Counted from the stretch's first letter, positions 15,896 through 25,117 are shown. The stretch is 64,000 nt of DNA from Planomonospora sp. ID67723 (GCF_015711605.1 NZ_JABTEZ010000001.1:462001-526000); one strand, 5' to 3'. The notes: a model not told the origin generated them from the letters alone. Program-made: numbers and translations.

Positions 15896-18325
15896 TCAGG
15901 AGATCGCCTCGGCGGGGCGGGCACGGAGGACGAACCGCACGGGAAGGGCGGTGGCGGCCAGGGTCAGGGCCGCCACCGAGGCGACCAGGGCCAGGTAGGC
16001 CGGCGGCGGCACGTGCGGCCGTGCCGAACCGGTCATGCCCAGGCTGAAGGCCGTGAGCGTGACCAGCGAGATCACTGTGCCGACGGCCACCGAGACCAGC
16101 ACCGCGGTCAGCGTCTCCAGACGGACCATCCGCAGCACCTGCCGGCGCGTGGTGCCGACGAGACGGAGCAGGGCGAACTCGCGGGAGCGGTCCGAGGCGG
16201 ACATCGCCAGCGTGTTGACCGCGGCGATCGCGGTGAACGCGATGATCAGACCCATCGTCACGTAGTTGACCTCGGCGGTCGGCGTTCCCACCGCGGCGGC
16301 CCGGGCCCCGTCGAGCACCGCGACGCCGGGCGCGGCCCGTTCCAGGGCCGCGCGGGAGAGCGACGGCGCCGAGACCAGGGCGGTGGAGAACGGGTCGTCC
16401 ACGTGCGGACGCACCAGCTCGTGCGCCAGGAGGAGCTCACCGTACCCGAGACTCCGCTCGTAGAGGGCGACGACGCGAAGCGTCACGGGAGTGCCGTCGC
16501 CGAGGGTGAGCCGGAGCGACGAGCCGACCGACACTCCGAGGCGGGATGCGGCGGTGCGGCTGACGGCGACCGTCGCCGGGCCGAGCCCGTGCAGCGACCC
16601 GGCGACCACCCCGGGGTCGAGCGTCAGTGAGAGCCCCGCGGGCGTGACGGCCTGCGCGCCGTACTTCTCCAGGCCGACCCGGACCGAGGTATGCAGCACC
16701 TCGGTGACCGCCTCCACGCCCGGCACCCCGCGTACGGCTTCGGCCGCGGCGGAGGAAACCCGCGTTCCGAGCACGTAGTCGGCGCGGTCGCCCGCAGCCG
16801 CCTCCTCCTGGGCGGCGTGCCCCATCGTGGTCTGCACGAACAGGATCGTGCACGTCATCGCGACCATGAGGCTGAGTGGAGTGATCACCAAGGCCAGCCG
16901 GTGCGACCCGGCCCGCAGGTTCGCGGCGGCGAGGTACCCGCTCACGCGGGAGGCGCGCAGTACCACTCCGAGCAGCGCGACGACCACCCGGGCGATCACC
17001 GGGCCGAGCAGGGCGACCGCGACCGTCCACACCAGTGCAGTCAACATCGTCACCGGGCCGGATGCCGCCTCGGTGGACAACCCCGACAGCACCAACGTCA
17101 GCACGGCACCGCCCGCGGCGCACAACAGCCCGGCGATCATCCGTCCCCGGGGCAGGTGCGCAGTCGGCAGCGCCGCCTCGCCGAGGGCCTCGACCGGGCG
17201 GATGCGGGCGGTCCGGCGGGCGGAGACGCGCGCGGCGGTCCAGGCGGCCAGGACGGTCGCCGCGAGCGCGGCGAGTACCGGGAACGGGCTCACCACGAGC
17301 CGCAGGTTCTCCGGCATCACACCCAACGCGACGAACCGGGAGCGCAGCCAAAGAGCCAGGCCGACTCCCAGAGCGGATCCCAGGGTTCCGGCGATGGCGC
17401 CGAGCACGAGCGCCTCGCCGCCGAGCAGCCGACGCACCTGCCGGGGTGTCGCCGCGACCGCTCTCAGCAGGGCGATCTCCCGGTGGCGCTGCTGGACGGA
17501 GAGCGCGAACGTGCCGACCACGACGAGGATCGCGACCAGCAGCGCGGTACCGCCGAGGGCGCCGCCCATGCTGATCAGCTTCAGCCGTGCCTGCTCCGCG
17601 TCGAGGAACTCGGCCGCGCCGCGCTCGTCGCCGGTGTGGGCGACCGCACCGCCGAGCGCCGGGGTCAGGTCGATCCGAGGTGCGCCGGACCGGGGGAAGA
17701 CGCCGATCGCGCTGACCAGACCGGGGCGGCCGGCCAGGCGGCGGGCCTCGGAGGCGGCGAAGAACAGCGTGTCCTGGCTGGGCAGGGCCTCGGCGGTGAT
17801 GCCCGTCACCCGGTAGACCCGTGATCCCGCCGGTGACTCCACGGTCACCTCGGCGCCCACGTCCAGCCCCGCCCGCGCGTCCGCCACCAGTTCGTTCCCG
17901 TCCCTGGGTGCGCGTCCGGCGCGCAGGGTGAACGGAGTGAGCGGGGCCGACTCCCAGCCGTGCCCCCAGAAGGACCGGCCCGCGACCAGGACGGGGAACG
18001 TCACCTCGGTGACCACCCGCCCGACCCCCGGGAGCCGGCCCAGCTCCCCGGCGAGAGAGGCGGGGATCCACTGGCGCTCCGACAGGGCCTTGGCCTTCTC
18101 CTTGATCTTCCCCTTCGACTTCCGGACCGTCTCGTGGACGTACCGGTCGCCCGCGACGAGCACCGGGGCACCCGCGTAGCGCTCGGGGGCGACGCCGCCG
18201 CGCAGCCCGGTCTCCAGCAGCATCCCGCAGGCGCAGACCAGGGCCGCCGCGCACATCAGGGCGATGAAGGCGCCCGCGAAACCGGCCTTGCGGTGCCGGA
18301 TCGTCCGCAACGCGAAGAAGATCAT
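15896..18325 (-). CDS. FtsX-like ABC transporter permease
   Basis: About 809 residues (ATG at 18325, TAATG overlap with the ATPase stop; a GTG at 18334 is an alternative). One N-terminal helix (FALRTIRHRKAGFAGAFIAL), a large extracytoplasmic domain to about 250, an FtsX core with three helices (250-380, with LLRAVAATPRQVRRLLGGEA), a central helix pair, a second extracytoplasmic region, and a second FtsX core at the C-terminus (LLRLVGTTRRQVLRMVRLE). This duplicated layout is typical of actinobacterial exporters linked to peptide or lipid stress and antimicrobial resistance. Works with the following ATPase. Confidence 0.88.
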   Translation of the reverse strand: MIFFALRTIRHRKAGFAGAFIALMCAAALVCACGMLLETGLRGGVAPERYAGAPVLVAGDRYVHETVRKSKGKIKEKAKALSERQWIPASLAGELGRLPGVGRVVTEVTFPVLVAGRSFWGHGWESAPLTPFTLRAGRAPRDGNELVADARAGLDVGAEVTVESPAGSRVYRVTGITAEALPSQDTLFFAASEARRLAGRPGLVSAIGVFPRSGAPRIDLTPALGGAVAHTGDERGAAEFLDAEQARLKLISMGGALGGTALLVAILVVVGTFALSVQQRHREIALLRAVAATPRQVRRLLGGEALVLGAIAGTLGSALGVGLALWLRSRFVALGVMPENLRLVVSPFPVLAALAATVLAAWTAARVSARRTARIRPVEALGEAALPTAHLPRGRMIAGLLCAAGGAVLTLVLSGLSTEAASGPVTMLTALVWTVAVALLGPVIARVVVALLGVVLRASRVSGYLAAANLRAGSHRLALVITPLSLMVAMTCTILFVQTTMGHAAQEEAAAGDRADYVLGTRVSSAAAEAVRGVPGVEAVTEVLHTSVRVGLEKYGAQAVTPAGLSLTLDPGVVAGSLHGLGPATVAVSRTAASRLGVSVGSSLRLTLGDGTPVTLRVVALYERSLGYGELLLAHELVRPHVDDPFSTALVSAPSLSRAALERAAPGVAVLDGARAAAVGTPTAEVNYVTMGLIIAFTAIAAVNTLAMSASDRSREFALLRLVGTTRRQVLRMVRLETLTAVLVSVAVGTVISLVTLTAFSLGMTGSARPHVPPPAYLALVASVAALTLAATALPVRFVLRARPAEAIS

Positions 18326-19056
18326 TACACCCACGCTCCCAGTCTGGTCATACGCTCGGCCACCCGGTCGGAGGTCGGCGCGGTCATCGCGTCCACGATC
18401 CGGCCGTCGGCCAGGAACAGGACGGTGTCGGCGTAGGAGGCCGCCACCGGGTCGTGGGTGACCATCACCACGGTCTGGCCCATGCCGTCCACCACCTCGC
18501 GGAGCAGCCTCAGCACGTCACGGGCGGTCATCGTGTCGAGCGCGCCGGTGGGCTCGTCGCCGAAGACCACCTCAGGCCGGACCACCAGCGCCCGGGCGAT
18601 GGCCACCCGCTGCTGCTGCCCGCCGGAGAGCTGGGCGGGCCGGTGCCCGGTCCGCCCGTCCAGGCCGACCCGCGAGACGATCTCGCGGAGCCAGGCCCGA
18701 TCCACCCGCTTGCCCGAGAGCCGGAGCGGCAACGTGATGTTCTCGGTCACGGTCAGCGAGGGCACCAGGTTGAACGCCTGGAACACGAATCCGATCCGCT
18801 GCCTGCGCAGCTTCGTCAGCCGCGTCTCGTCCATCCCGGTCAGCTCGGTGCCGCCCAGCCGTACCGAGCCCGAGGACGGTGCGTCCAGCCCGGCCGCGCA
18901 GTGCAGAAACGTGCTCTTCCCCGACCCCGACGGTCCCATCACCGCGGTGAAGCTCCCCTGCGGGATGCCCACCGTCACCTCGCGCAGGGCCGCCACCGCG
19001 CCCTGGCCCATGCCGTACACCTTGCTCACCGCGTCCAAACGCACCACGTCCGTCAT
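18325..19056 (-). CDS. ABC transporter ATP-binding protein (MacB/LolD type)
   Basis: 243 residues, complete: Walker A GPSGSGKST (41-49), Q-loop Q93 in FVFQAFNLVP, signature LSGGQQQR (143-150), Walker B VVFGDEPTG (163-171), H-loop VTHDPV (H201). The Q-loop FNLVPSLTVTEN block is characteristic of the MacB/LolD subclass that drives FtsX-type permeases by mechanotransmission rather than transport through the pore. First gene of a two-gene operon, divergent from the response regulator at 19154. Confidence 0.92.
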   Translation of the reverse strand: MTDVVRLDAVSKVYGMGQGAVAALREVTVGIPQGSFTAVMGPSGSGKSTFLHCAAGLDAPSSGSVRLGGTELTGMDETRLTKLRRQRIGFVFQAFNLVPSLTVTENITLPLRLSGKRVDRAWLREIVSRVGLDGRTGHRPAQLSGGQQQRVAIARALVVRPEVVFGDEPTGALDTMTARDVLRLLREVVDGMGQTVVMVTHDPVAASYADTVLFLADGRIVDAMTAPTSDRVAERMTRLGAWV

Positions 19057-19153
19057 GCCTGCCAGCCTGCTGGCCTGCGGTCCGCCAGGCCAGAGACGTG
19101 ATCACCGACGGACCGTGACATCGTCATGATCCGGGCACTGGTAGACATATCCC

Positions 19154-19762
19154 GTGATCCGTGTGCTGTTGGCCGAGGACCAGCACGTCGTCCGGGGCGC
19201 CCTGACGGCGCTGCTGGGCCTGGAGGAGGACCTGAAGGTCGTCGCCGCCGTCGAGTCGGGCGACGCCGTGGTGCCCGCCGCGCTCCTGCACCGGCCCGAC
19301 GTCGCGGTGCTCGACATCGACATGCCCGGCGCGCTTGACGGTCTCGCCGCCGCGGGAGAGCTCCGCTTGCGGCTGCCCGCCTGCCGGACGCTCATGCTCA
19401 CCGCGTACGGCAAGCCGGGCCATCTCCGCCGGGCGCTCGGTGCGCAGGTGGACGGGTTCCTGCTGAAGACCGCACCGCCGGAGGAACTGGTAGCCGCCAT
19501 CCGCGCGGTGGCCGACGGCGAGCGGGTGCTCGACCCCTCGCTGGCGGTGACGGCCTGGGACCTGGCCGACAACCCGCTCACCCCCCGCGAGGTCGACGTG
19601 CTCCGGCTGGTGGCCGAGGGGGTCGACGCCGCCGAGATCGCCGGGCGCCTCTTCCTGAGCGCGGGGACCGTGCGCAATTACATCACCGCGATCGTCGCCA
19701 AGCTCAACGCCCGCAACCGGGTCGACGCCGTGCGCATCGCGAGAGAGGCGGGCTGGATCTGA
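19154..19762 (+). CDS. NarL/LuxR-family response regulator
   Basis: 202 residues, GTG start. Receiver domain with phosphoacceptor D54 (AVLDIDMPG), switch T82 and K104; C-terminal LuxR-type HTH (about 140-197: LTPREVDVLRLVAEGVDAAEIAGRLFLSAG region). It is divergent from the ABC exporter by 97 bp and convergent with the tandem kinase, which is its likely partner. By analogy with DesR-like systems it should activate the exporter operon; direct evidence is only the gene order. Confidence 0.9.
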   Translation: MIRVLLAEDQHVVRGALTALLGLEEDLKVVAAVESGDAVVPAALLHRPDVAVLDIDMPGALDGLAAAGELRLRLPACRTLMLTAYGKPGHLRRALGAQVDGFLLKTAPPEELVAAIRAVADGERVLDPSLAVTAWDLADNPLTPREVDVLRLVAEGVDAAEIAGRLFLSAGTVRNYITAIVAKLNARNRVDAVRIAREAGWI

Positions 19763-19853
19763 TCGCGCCGCACCCACGCAGCCGGACGGAAGACGGGGAC
19801 CGGGCCGCCCGGGGAGGGACCGCGGCGCCGTGCCGTCCGAGGCGCGGGGAGCC

Positions 19854-21983
19854 TCAGCCGGCGGGTACGGACATCGCGAGGGATGCGGTGGGGACACGGG
19901 CCTCGATCTCGAACCGCTCGCCGTCGCGGGTGGTGGCGAGACTGCCGCCGAGGGCGGCCAGCCGCGTCGTCAGGTTGCCGACTCCCGCCGAGCCGCGGCG
20001 CCCCGCGGTCCGGTCCGGGGCGGGGCCCTCGGCGGGAACCGCAGCCGGGCGCACGCCGTCGTTGCGCACGCGGAGCCGTACCCCGCCCTGCTCGCAGTCC
20101 GTCGCGATCGTGCAGCGACGTGCGGCACTGTGCCGGAGCACATTGGTCACCGCCTCCCGCAGCACCGTGCTCAGCACGGTCTCGACCTCCGCGGTGACCC
20201 GGCCGTGGCCCAGCTCGACCGTGACATCGATGCCCGCGGCGCCCAGGAGCGACCGCGCCGACTCCGCCTCGGCGGCCAGCGACATCTCGTGCCGCTCCCC
20301 GGAGACGGAGCGCATGTCGGCCTCGGCCTTCTCCACCATCTCGAGAACGTCCTCGATCTCGGCGCGGGCCCGGACGGGGTCGAGCCTCCTGGCCAGCTCG
20401 CACTTGAGGAGGATCGCCGCCATGCTGTGGCCGAGCAGGTCGTGCAGGTCCCGGGCGGCGCGCAGGCGCTCCTCGACCACCGCCGAGCGGGCCAGCTCCT
20501 CCTTGACCGCCTGAACCTCTTTCGCCAGCAGGGCCAGGCGGAGGAGCCCGTGGACGACCAGGCCGGTCACCAGCGTGCTCACGGTGTAGTTCACCGTCAC
20601 GGCGGGCTCCAGCCCGAGGCCGACGCCGATGACCGCGGTACTCGCCGTCACGGAGGCGACGAGCGGCCAAGCGAGCACCGCGGGGAAGGCCAGCAGGAGC
20701 GGACCGGAGAGGACACCGGCGACGCCCAGCCAGACCTCGCCGAAGGCGGGGATCGGGAGATAGGCGAGCAGGGCCATGACCGCCAGTGACCGCATGTGGC
20801 GGCCGGACACCGAGCGGAGCTGCAGGAGGAGGATCAACCCGAGACAGGCGGCCGCCGGGAGCAGCGAGCCCGCCGGGAGCCGGAGCAGCGCCTTGGCGCT
20901 GAACCCGGCCAGGACGACGGCCAGCAAGGTGAAGGAGAGAACGGAGGCGTGCCGGTCGTCCGGCGGGAGCGACGGAGCGGATCCGGTGGCGGGAAGCACG
21001 ACGGAGACGGTGAAACGGCCGGTGGAGGACAGGCCCGTCATGAGCGATCCGCCCGCCTCGGCGACCCGACCGGGAAGGTCGCCCAGGCTCTCGTCCTCCG
21101 CCGTCCTGGCTCCGTCGTTGGAGACGCGGAGCCGGACTCCGCCCTCGGACGTGTCGGTCTCGATCTCGCACGTCGTCGCTGTGCCGCGCCGTACGACCTC
21201 GGTCACCGCCTCCCGGAGCACGGCCGCGAGCAGCGCGCCCGCGGGCCCCAGCGGTTCGGCGTGGCCGACGCGCACGTGCGCGGTCACGCCCGCGGCCGCC
21301 AGCATCGCGCGGGCGGTGGTGATCTCGGGCGCCAGAGACATGGCGCGGTACCCGGAGGCGGCGGCCCGCGCCTCGGCCAGGGCGCGCCGTGCCGTGTCCG
21401 CGACCTGTCCGAGGATCTCGGCCGTGCGTTCCGGCTCGGCCAGGGCTCGCCTGCCACCTGCGGCGACCATGGTGAGGCCTCGCCCGAGACCGTCGCTCAG
21501 TTCGGCGGCGATGCGCAGCCGCTCCTCGGCGACGGCGGCCACGGCGAGGGCGAGCCTGGCCGAGTGCAGCTGGTCGACCCGCTCGGTGAGCCGGGTCAGG
21601 CCGTAGACCACCAGCGCGATCAGGACCATCGTGATCGTGGCGTCGGCCGTGGCGGACGCTTCGCCGTACCGGACGGAGCCGATCACCGCCGCCGCCACGG
21701 CGACCGCCGGCGCGAGCGGCCACAGCGGCGACAACAGCAGTGACCCGGCCAGGAAGCCGAGCATGCCGACGGATGCGCCGGAGGCGAGAACGCCCCAGAA
21801 CCCGGCTCCTGCCTGTACGGCGAACAGCATCGGCCCCCGGAACCGCCTGAGCACCGGCAGGACATGAACGAGCTGCAGCGCGAACACGACGATCGCGATC
21901 GGCACCCCGGCCAGCAGGTACACGCTCGCGAACGCGCCCAGAACGGCGAGGGTGATCCCCCGGGCCAGGTAGGGCGCCTGCAT
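19854..21983 (-). CDS. tandem (duplicated) sensor histidine kinase with degenerate first unit
   Basis: About 709 residues, roughly twice a normal NarL-type kinase. Unit 1: about four to five membrane helices, then ERLRIAAELSDGLGRGLTMV where the conserved His is replaced by Ser, then an ATPase-like fold (VLREAVTEVVRRGTATTCEIETD, VSNDGA). Unit 2: again several helices (SFTLLAVVLAGF...), then ERLRAARDLHDLLGHSMAAI with intact His, then the HATPase N-box VLREAVTNVLRHS and G-rich block RRGSAGVGNLTTRLAALGGS. So a pseudokinase is fused to an active kinase. Start uncertain: ATG at 21983 chosen, ATG at 22010 possible. Partner: regulator at 19154. Confidence 0.85.
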   Translation of the reverse strand: MQAPYLARGITLAVLGAFASVYLLAGVPIAIVVFALQLVHVLPVLRRFRGPMLFAVQAGAGFWGVLASGASVGMLGFLAGSLLLSPLWPLAPAVAVAAAVIGSVRYGEASATADATITMVLIALVVYGLTRLTERVDQLHSARLALAVAAVAEERLRIAAELSDGLGRGLTMVAAGGRRALAEPERTAEILGQVADTARRALAEARAAASGYRAMSLAPEITTARAMLAAAGVTAHVRVGHAEPLGPAGALLAAVLREAVTEVVRRGTATTCEIETDTSEGGVRLRVSNDGARTAEDESLGDLPGRVAEAGGSLMTGLSSTGRFTVSVVLPATGSAPSLPPDDRHASVLSFTLLAVVLAGFSAKALLRLPAGSLLPAAACLGLILLLQLRSVSGRHMRSLAVMALLAYLPIPAFGEVWLGVAGVLSGPLLLAFPAVLAWPLVASVTASTAVIGVGLGLEPAVTVNYTVSTLVTGLVVHGLLRLALLAKEVQAVKEELARSAVVEERLRAARDLHDLLGHSMAAILLKCELARRLDPVRARAEIEDVLEMVEKAEADMRSVSGERHEMSLAAEAESARSLLGAAGIDVTVELGHGRVTAEVETVLSTVLREAVTNVLRHSAARRCTIATDCEQGGVRLRVRNDGVRPAAVPAEGPAPDRTAGRRGSAGVGNLTTRLAALGGSLATTRDGERFEIEARVPTASLAMSVPAG

Positions 21984-22032
21984 CTGTGGCAAATTCGTAC
22001 CCCCGAGCATCCGGGGGAACAGCCTAGACGAG

Positions 22033-22085
22033 CCGGCTCGGGCAGGACTCGAAGGGGAGCGGCCTGGCCGGGGATCGGTGCGGGC
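22033..22085 (-). mobile_element. short transposase scar (third IS type)
   Basis: Closely resembles 4930-4983 (GGGCAGGACTCGAAGGGGAG onward), the RPHRSLGQAAPLR codons of the transposase at 4844. No end is visible. Confidence 0.5.
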
Positions 22086-22187
22086 GGTGCTCATTTCACC
22101 GTCCGATGTGCCCCGCCTCGGCCAGGGCGAAGGCGCACAGCGTGCCGGTGCCGGTGCCGAGAACGGCGGATACGTGGGCAACCTCTC

Positions 22188-22895
22188 TCAAGCGGTGAAA
22201 GCGGCGCGGTGCTCGCGGGCCCGGCCGGCGAAGGTGCGCGAGGACTCGCCGGTGAGCACCCGGTCGTCGATGTGCTCGTGCAGCTCGGCGGCCCCGGTCA
22301 GCATGGCCCGGCTGAGCCCGGCCTGCACCAGCGCCGCGCCGCGGATCACCGCCGGCAGCGTGATGGCGAACAGCAGGCCGATCGCAGTGGTCATGACCAC
22401 GCCGATCACGGCGCTGTCACCGAAGCCGAGCAGCTCGGCCAGGCCGTTGTTGTCCGGAATCCCTTCGAGGATCCACCCGTAGATCGGGTAGGTCAGCCCG
22501 GTGATCGCCCCGGCCCACCAGGTCACCGTGAGGCAGAACGTCACGACGGCGACCGGGAGGTTCACGATGCCATACAGCAGATCCATCCAGGATTGGCCGT
22601 TGGTCAGCGGGTTCACCAGCCGGCGGAACATCCCGGCACCCTGCGGGGTGGGCCGGTAGCGCGGCCGGGCCACCGGGTGGCCGAGCACCTCCGGCAGCAT
22701 CCGGCGCTCCAGATCCGCGAAGCCACGGGCGAGCATCAGGGACGCTCCCAGGATCGGCACCCCGACCCAGATGACCACCGTCCCCATGCCGAGAGAGAAG
22801 CCGGTGACCATCAGGCAGAAGGCGACGATCGCCAGGGGGAGACCGAGGAGCAGGTAGCGGGTGTCGGTGCCGATGCGGCGCATGAGGGGGTTCAT
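22188..22895 (-). CDS. actinobacterial 'Sensor' membrane domain without kinase part
   Basis: 235 residues from the ATG at 22895. It has two pairs of membrane helices (LLLGLPLAIVAFCLMVTGFS; VVIWVGVPILGASLML; a further group at about 115-200) around a loop with ERRMLPEVLGHPVARPRY, which matches the N-terminal Sensor domain of NarL-type kinases such as that at 60420. It ends RAREHRAAFTA just where the linker to the dimerisation helix would begin, so the kinase half is missing. Either a truncated kinase or a stand-alone sensor module. A palindrome at 22953-22972 lies 57 bp upstream. Confidence 0.75.
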   Translation of the reverse strand: MNPLMRRIGTDTRYLLLGLPLAIVAFCLMVTGFSLGMGTVVIWVGVPILGASLMLARGFADLERRMLPEVLGHPVARPRYRPTPQGAGMFRRLVNPLTNGQSWMDLLYGIVNLPVAVVTFCLTVTWWAGAITGLTYPIYGWILEGIPDNNGLAELLGFGDSAVIGVVMTTAIGLLFAITLPAVIRGAALVQAGLSRAMLTGAAELHEHIDDRVLTGESSRTFAGRAREHRAAFTA

Positions 22896-22952
22896 GGGGG
22901 CAACGCTATGAGCCCCGGCCGGGGGAGATCGATCCTGTCGGCAGGCTTTCCG

Positions 22953-22972
22953 GGGTAGGGCTGGCCCTACCC
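22953..22972. promoter_or_regulatory. palindromic operator GGGTAGGGC-TG-GCCCTACCC
   Basis: Perfect 9-bp inverted repeat upstream of the Sensor-domain gene. A close relative (GGTGGGGC-CT-GCCCCACC) lies at 60224-60241 upstream of the full-length sensor kinase, suggesting binding by related LuxR-type regulators. Confidence 0.6.
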
Positions 22973-23035
22973 TCGCCGATGGGATGATCTCCGTCCCGAA
23001 GGGGCCTGTTGACCGCCGACGGGTAACGGCCAAGG

Positions 23036-23082
23036 CTTTCAATCCGCAGGTTCTGGGTTCGAGCCCCAGACGCCCTACCACT
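23036..23082 (+). repeat. diverged tRNA 3'-half (probable att scar)
   Basis: CTTTCAATCCGCAG...TTCGAGCCCCAGACGCCCTACCA is about 90 percent like the tRNA-Lys 3' half. No 5' half precedes it. The loop now reads TTC, so it could derive from another tRNA; I favour an old tRNA-Lys scar. Confidence 0.65.
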
Positions 23083-23089
23083 TTCACCT

Positions 23090-23117
23090 GCGGGTTCTCC
23101 CGCCCGGGAGGACCCGC
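23090..23117. terminator. hairpin after diverged att scar
   Basis: GCGGGT-t-CTCCCG-cc-CGGGAG-g-ACCCGC, a two-part stem in the tRNA-terminator position. Confidence 0.6.
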
Positions 23118-23220
23118 GATCACGACCTGGGACAGGCCTGGGTCACAGGTGGGTCATGCGCGGCCGGCGCCGGCGACGCCGCGCAGCGCGGCCAACCACC
23201 GCAAGGGGGACAGCGGGTCG

Positions 23221-23838
23221 TCACGGTCGAAGTCCAGGAGACGCGGGGCCGGTGAGGGCGAGTACCGCGTCCAGGAGTGCGGAGGTCAACTCGGGGAGTC
23301 GGCCGGGGGATTCGGACAGCAGAAACAGCCAGGCGAAGATGGGGCCGACCAGCAGCGCGTTGAGGATGATGGGGCCGGGGCATGCGGTGAGCTCGCCGCG
23401 GGAGGCCGCGCGGTTCAGGATCTCGTTGAGGGTCCGGCGCTGGGCGAGGAGGTATTTCGCGTCGAACCGGTGAAGTAGCGCGGGGTCGGCGTGGATATCG
23501 GCCAGCAGGCCGGGAACCGCCCCCGGCGGCGCGGCGGCCATGCTGTCTGCGATCTCGGCGAGCACGGCGGCCAGGTCGGCGCGGAGCGACCCGCGGTCGG
23601 GCGCCACGGCCAGGAACTGGCCTGGCACGAGAACATCAAAAATCATCTCTTGTTTGGTGGCGTGACGTCGATAGATCGCCGCCTTGCCCACACCGGCACG
23701 CGCGGCCACCTCGTCCATCGTGATCCGGGCATACCCCACCTCGGCCAGCAGTTCTCGCACGGCGGAGGCGATCGCGTCATCGACACGGCCGTCTCGGGGG
23801 CGCCCGCCCTGTTTCCGGTCTTGCCTTCGAGCAGACAT
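23221..23838 (-). CDS. TetR/AcrR-family regulator
   Basis: 205 residues. N-terminal HTH (about 18-65: VRELLAEVGYARITMDEVAARAGVGKAAIYRRHATK) with the usual TetR tyrosine, then a helical ligand domain resembling TetR_C families with LADIHADPALLHRFDAKYL. Divergent from the small membrane protein gene at 23998 with 159 bp between; AT-rich spacer with GGAAC...GTTCC half-sites at about 23855-23881 that may be its operator. Likely represses its neighbour and itself. Confidence 0.88.
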   Translation of the reverse strand: MSARRQDRKQGGRPRDGRVDDAIASAVRELLAEVGYARITMDEVAARAGVGKAAIYRRHATKQEMIFDVLVPGQFLAVAPDRGSLRADLAAVLAEIADSMAAAPPGAVPGLLADIHADPALLHRFDAKYLLAQRRTLNEILNRAASRGELTACPGPIILNALLVGPIFAWLFLLSESPGRLPELTSALLDAVLALTGPASPGLRP

Positions 23839-23997
23839 ACATGCATGATACGGAACCAGCAGTAATGAAACTCATAGTTCCGAAACTAGCCATCTCACTA
23901 TTGCCGCCCGGCCGGTGGCCGGACTCCCTGAGGGCCGAAGACCGGGTTGCCTCCGGCGGCGCTTCGGGCGGCTCCACCTCGAGAGCGGAGAAGTCAG

Positions 23998-24402
23998 ATG
24001 ATCAGATGGGCCGGTTGGATCATGGTGTTGTACGGCGCCGCGCACACGCTCGGCGCCCTGACGGTGGAAGGCGCCGCGCGCCACGCCGGGGCGTGGTTCA
24101 GCGGGAAGCTGTGGGGAGAGGACCTCGCCGCGATGAGCCCGGCCGGCAGCGCGTACTGGCTGAGCCTGGCCAGCTTCGGCCCGCCGCTCATCCTGATCGG
24201 CTCGATGGTCCTGTGGTTGAACCGCCGGGGCATCGCGCCGCCGCCGTTCATCGCCTGGACGCTGGGAATCCTGACCGTGGTCGACGCCGTGATCATGATC
24301 CTCACGCCCTGGCCGATCCTCCTGCTCGCCAACGTCCTGCTGCTGACCGGGATCCACCGTGCCCGGCACCGAGAGCACCCCGTGCCGGGATCGGCCACGT
24401 AG
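23998..24402 (+). CDS. small four-helix membrane protein (DUF6463-like)
   Basis: 134 residues from the ATG at 23998 (GCGGAG upstream). Four hydrophobic helices: IRWAGWIMVLYGAAHTLGAL, YWLSLASFGPPLILIGSMVL, PPFIAWTLGILTVVDAVIMI, and PWPILLLANVLLLTGIHRA. Size, helices and the divergent TetR gene match small actinobacterial proteins annotated DUF6463; the assignment is from memory of the family and should be treated as tentative. Function unknown. Confidence 0.75.
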   Translation: MIRWAGWIMVLYGAAHTLGALTVEGAARHAGAWFSGKLWGEDLAAMSPAGSAYWLSLASFGPPLILIGSMVLWLNRRGIAPPPFIAWTLGILTVVDAVIMILTPWPILLLANVLLLTGIHRARHREHPVPGSAT

Positions 24403-24418
24403 CCGGGCGGCCAGGCGG

Positions 24419-24611
24419 TCAGCGACCGTGCAAGCGATGAGAGGGCGTTGCGCGAGTTGACGTCCCTTTCGTCGTCGGCGTTGAGCGATGCGGGCCGGTC
24501 AGGCGATTCGCCGTCAGGCCGGAGCGGGACTGAGTGAACGATCCCGGCTCGGGTCCAAGGAGGATCCCGCGGCCGGCCAGGCGCTTGAGCTTGGCGCGTA
24601 TGTTCTCGATG
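24419..24611 (-). pseudogene. 3' fragment of an unknown gene
   Basis: Reverse frame GIENIRAKLKRLAGRGILLG ... HRLHGR-stop, cut at its 5' side by IS-B DNA at 24612. The helix plus GILLGPEPGSFT resembles the C-terminal winged region of some transposase-associated proteins, but I cannot name it. Confidence 0.4.
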
Positions 24612-25113
24612 CCCTTTTCAAAATCCATCGCGTAGGGCTTGAACCGGGCGTTCTCCGGAGCGGCTACGCGGCTCGGTGGTACTCGTTGATCAACCCGCCG
24701 AACACCCTCCGGCGCTCGATCCGGCCTTCCAGCGGTACAACGGCCCGCGCGTCTCGATCGGGTGGTCGCTGCGCACGGGACCGGTACGGCCAGCAGCGTG
24801 CCCGGCGCCACCGGCCGGTGGGCCCGCAGTCCCGGCGGCAAGAGCGGCGCCAGCGCGGACAGGAGCGCTCGATCGGCCCAGTCCGGCTTCGGCCGGGCGA
24901 CTTGACGCCGCAGTACCGCCACCTCATGCCGGAGCACCATGATCTCCGCGTTCTTGGACGCTCGACCACGGCCCAGAAGCACCAGCCGGCCGAACACCTG
25001 GAGCGCGATCAGGTAGAGGAGACGCAGAGACACAAGAACCGATCTCGCCCGAGCCGCCACCTCAGGTCGATCTGCAGGTCAAGCGCCCTGCGACGACTTT
25101 TGAAGCGGTACAC
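24612..25113 (-). mobile_element. IS-B derivative, internally deleted (about 500 bp)
   Basis: Right end intact (TTTTGAAGCGGTACAC); left end has lost the first bases (starts CTTTTCAAAATCC). The first ~95 transposase codons are joined, out of frame, to the last ~37 codons (RAQRPPDRDARAV...INEYHRAA). Unlike 12786, its 5' region is not frameshifted (LQVFGRLVLLGRG). Confidence 0.75.
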
Positions 25114-25117
25114 CCTC

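Noticed and set aside
23036-23082. A functional tRNA.
   Set aside because: Only the 3' half is present; there is no D-arm or 5' acceptor strand upstream.
22896-23123. N-terminal extension of the Sensor-domain gene reading VGRLGLEPRTCGLK, and similar GRLGLEPRTYGLK readings at 6076-6512 and 9221-9445.
   Set aside because: These peptides are the reverse translation of the tRNA T-arm and 3' end; they recur wherever a tRNA 3' half lies and are not proteins.
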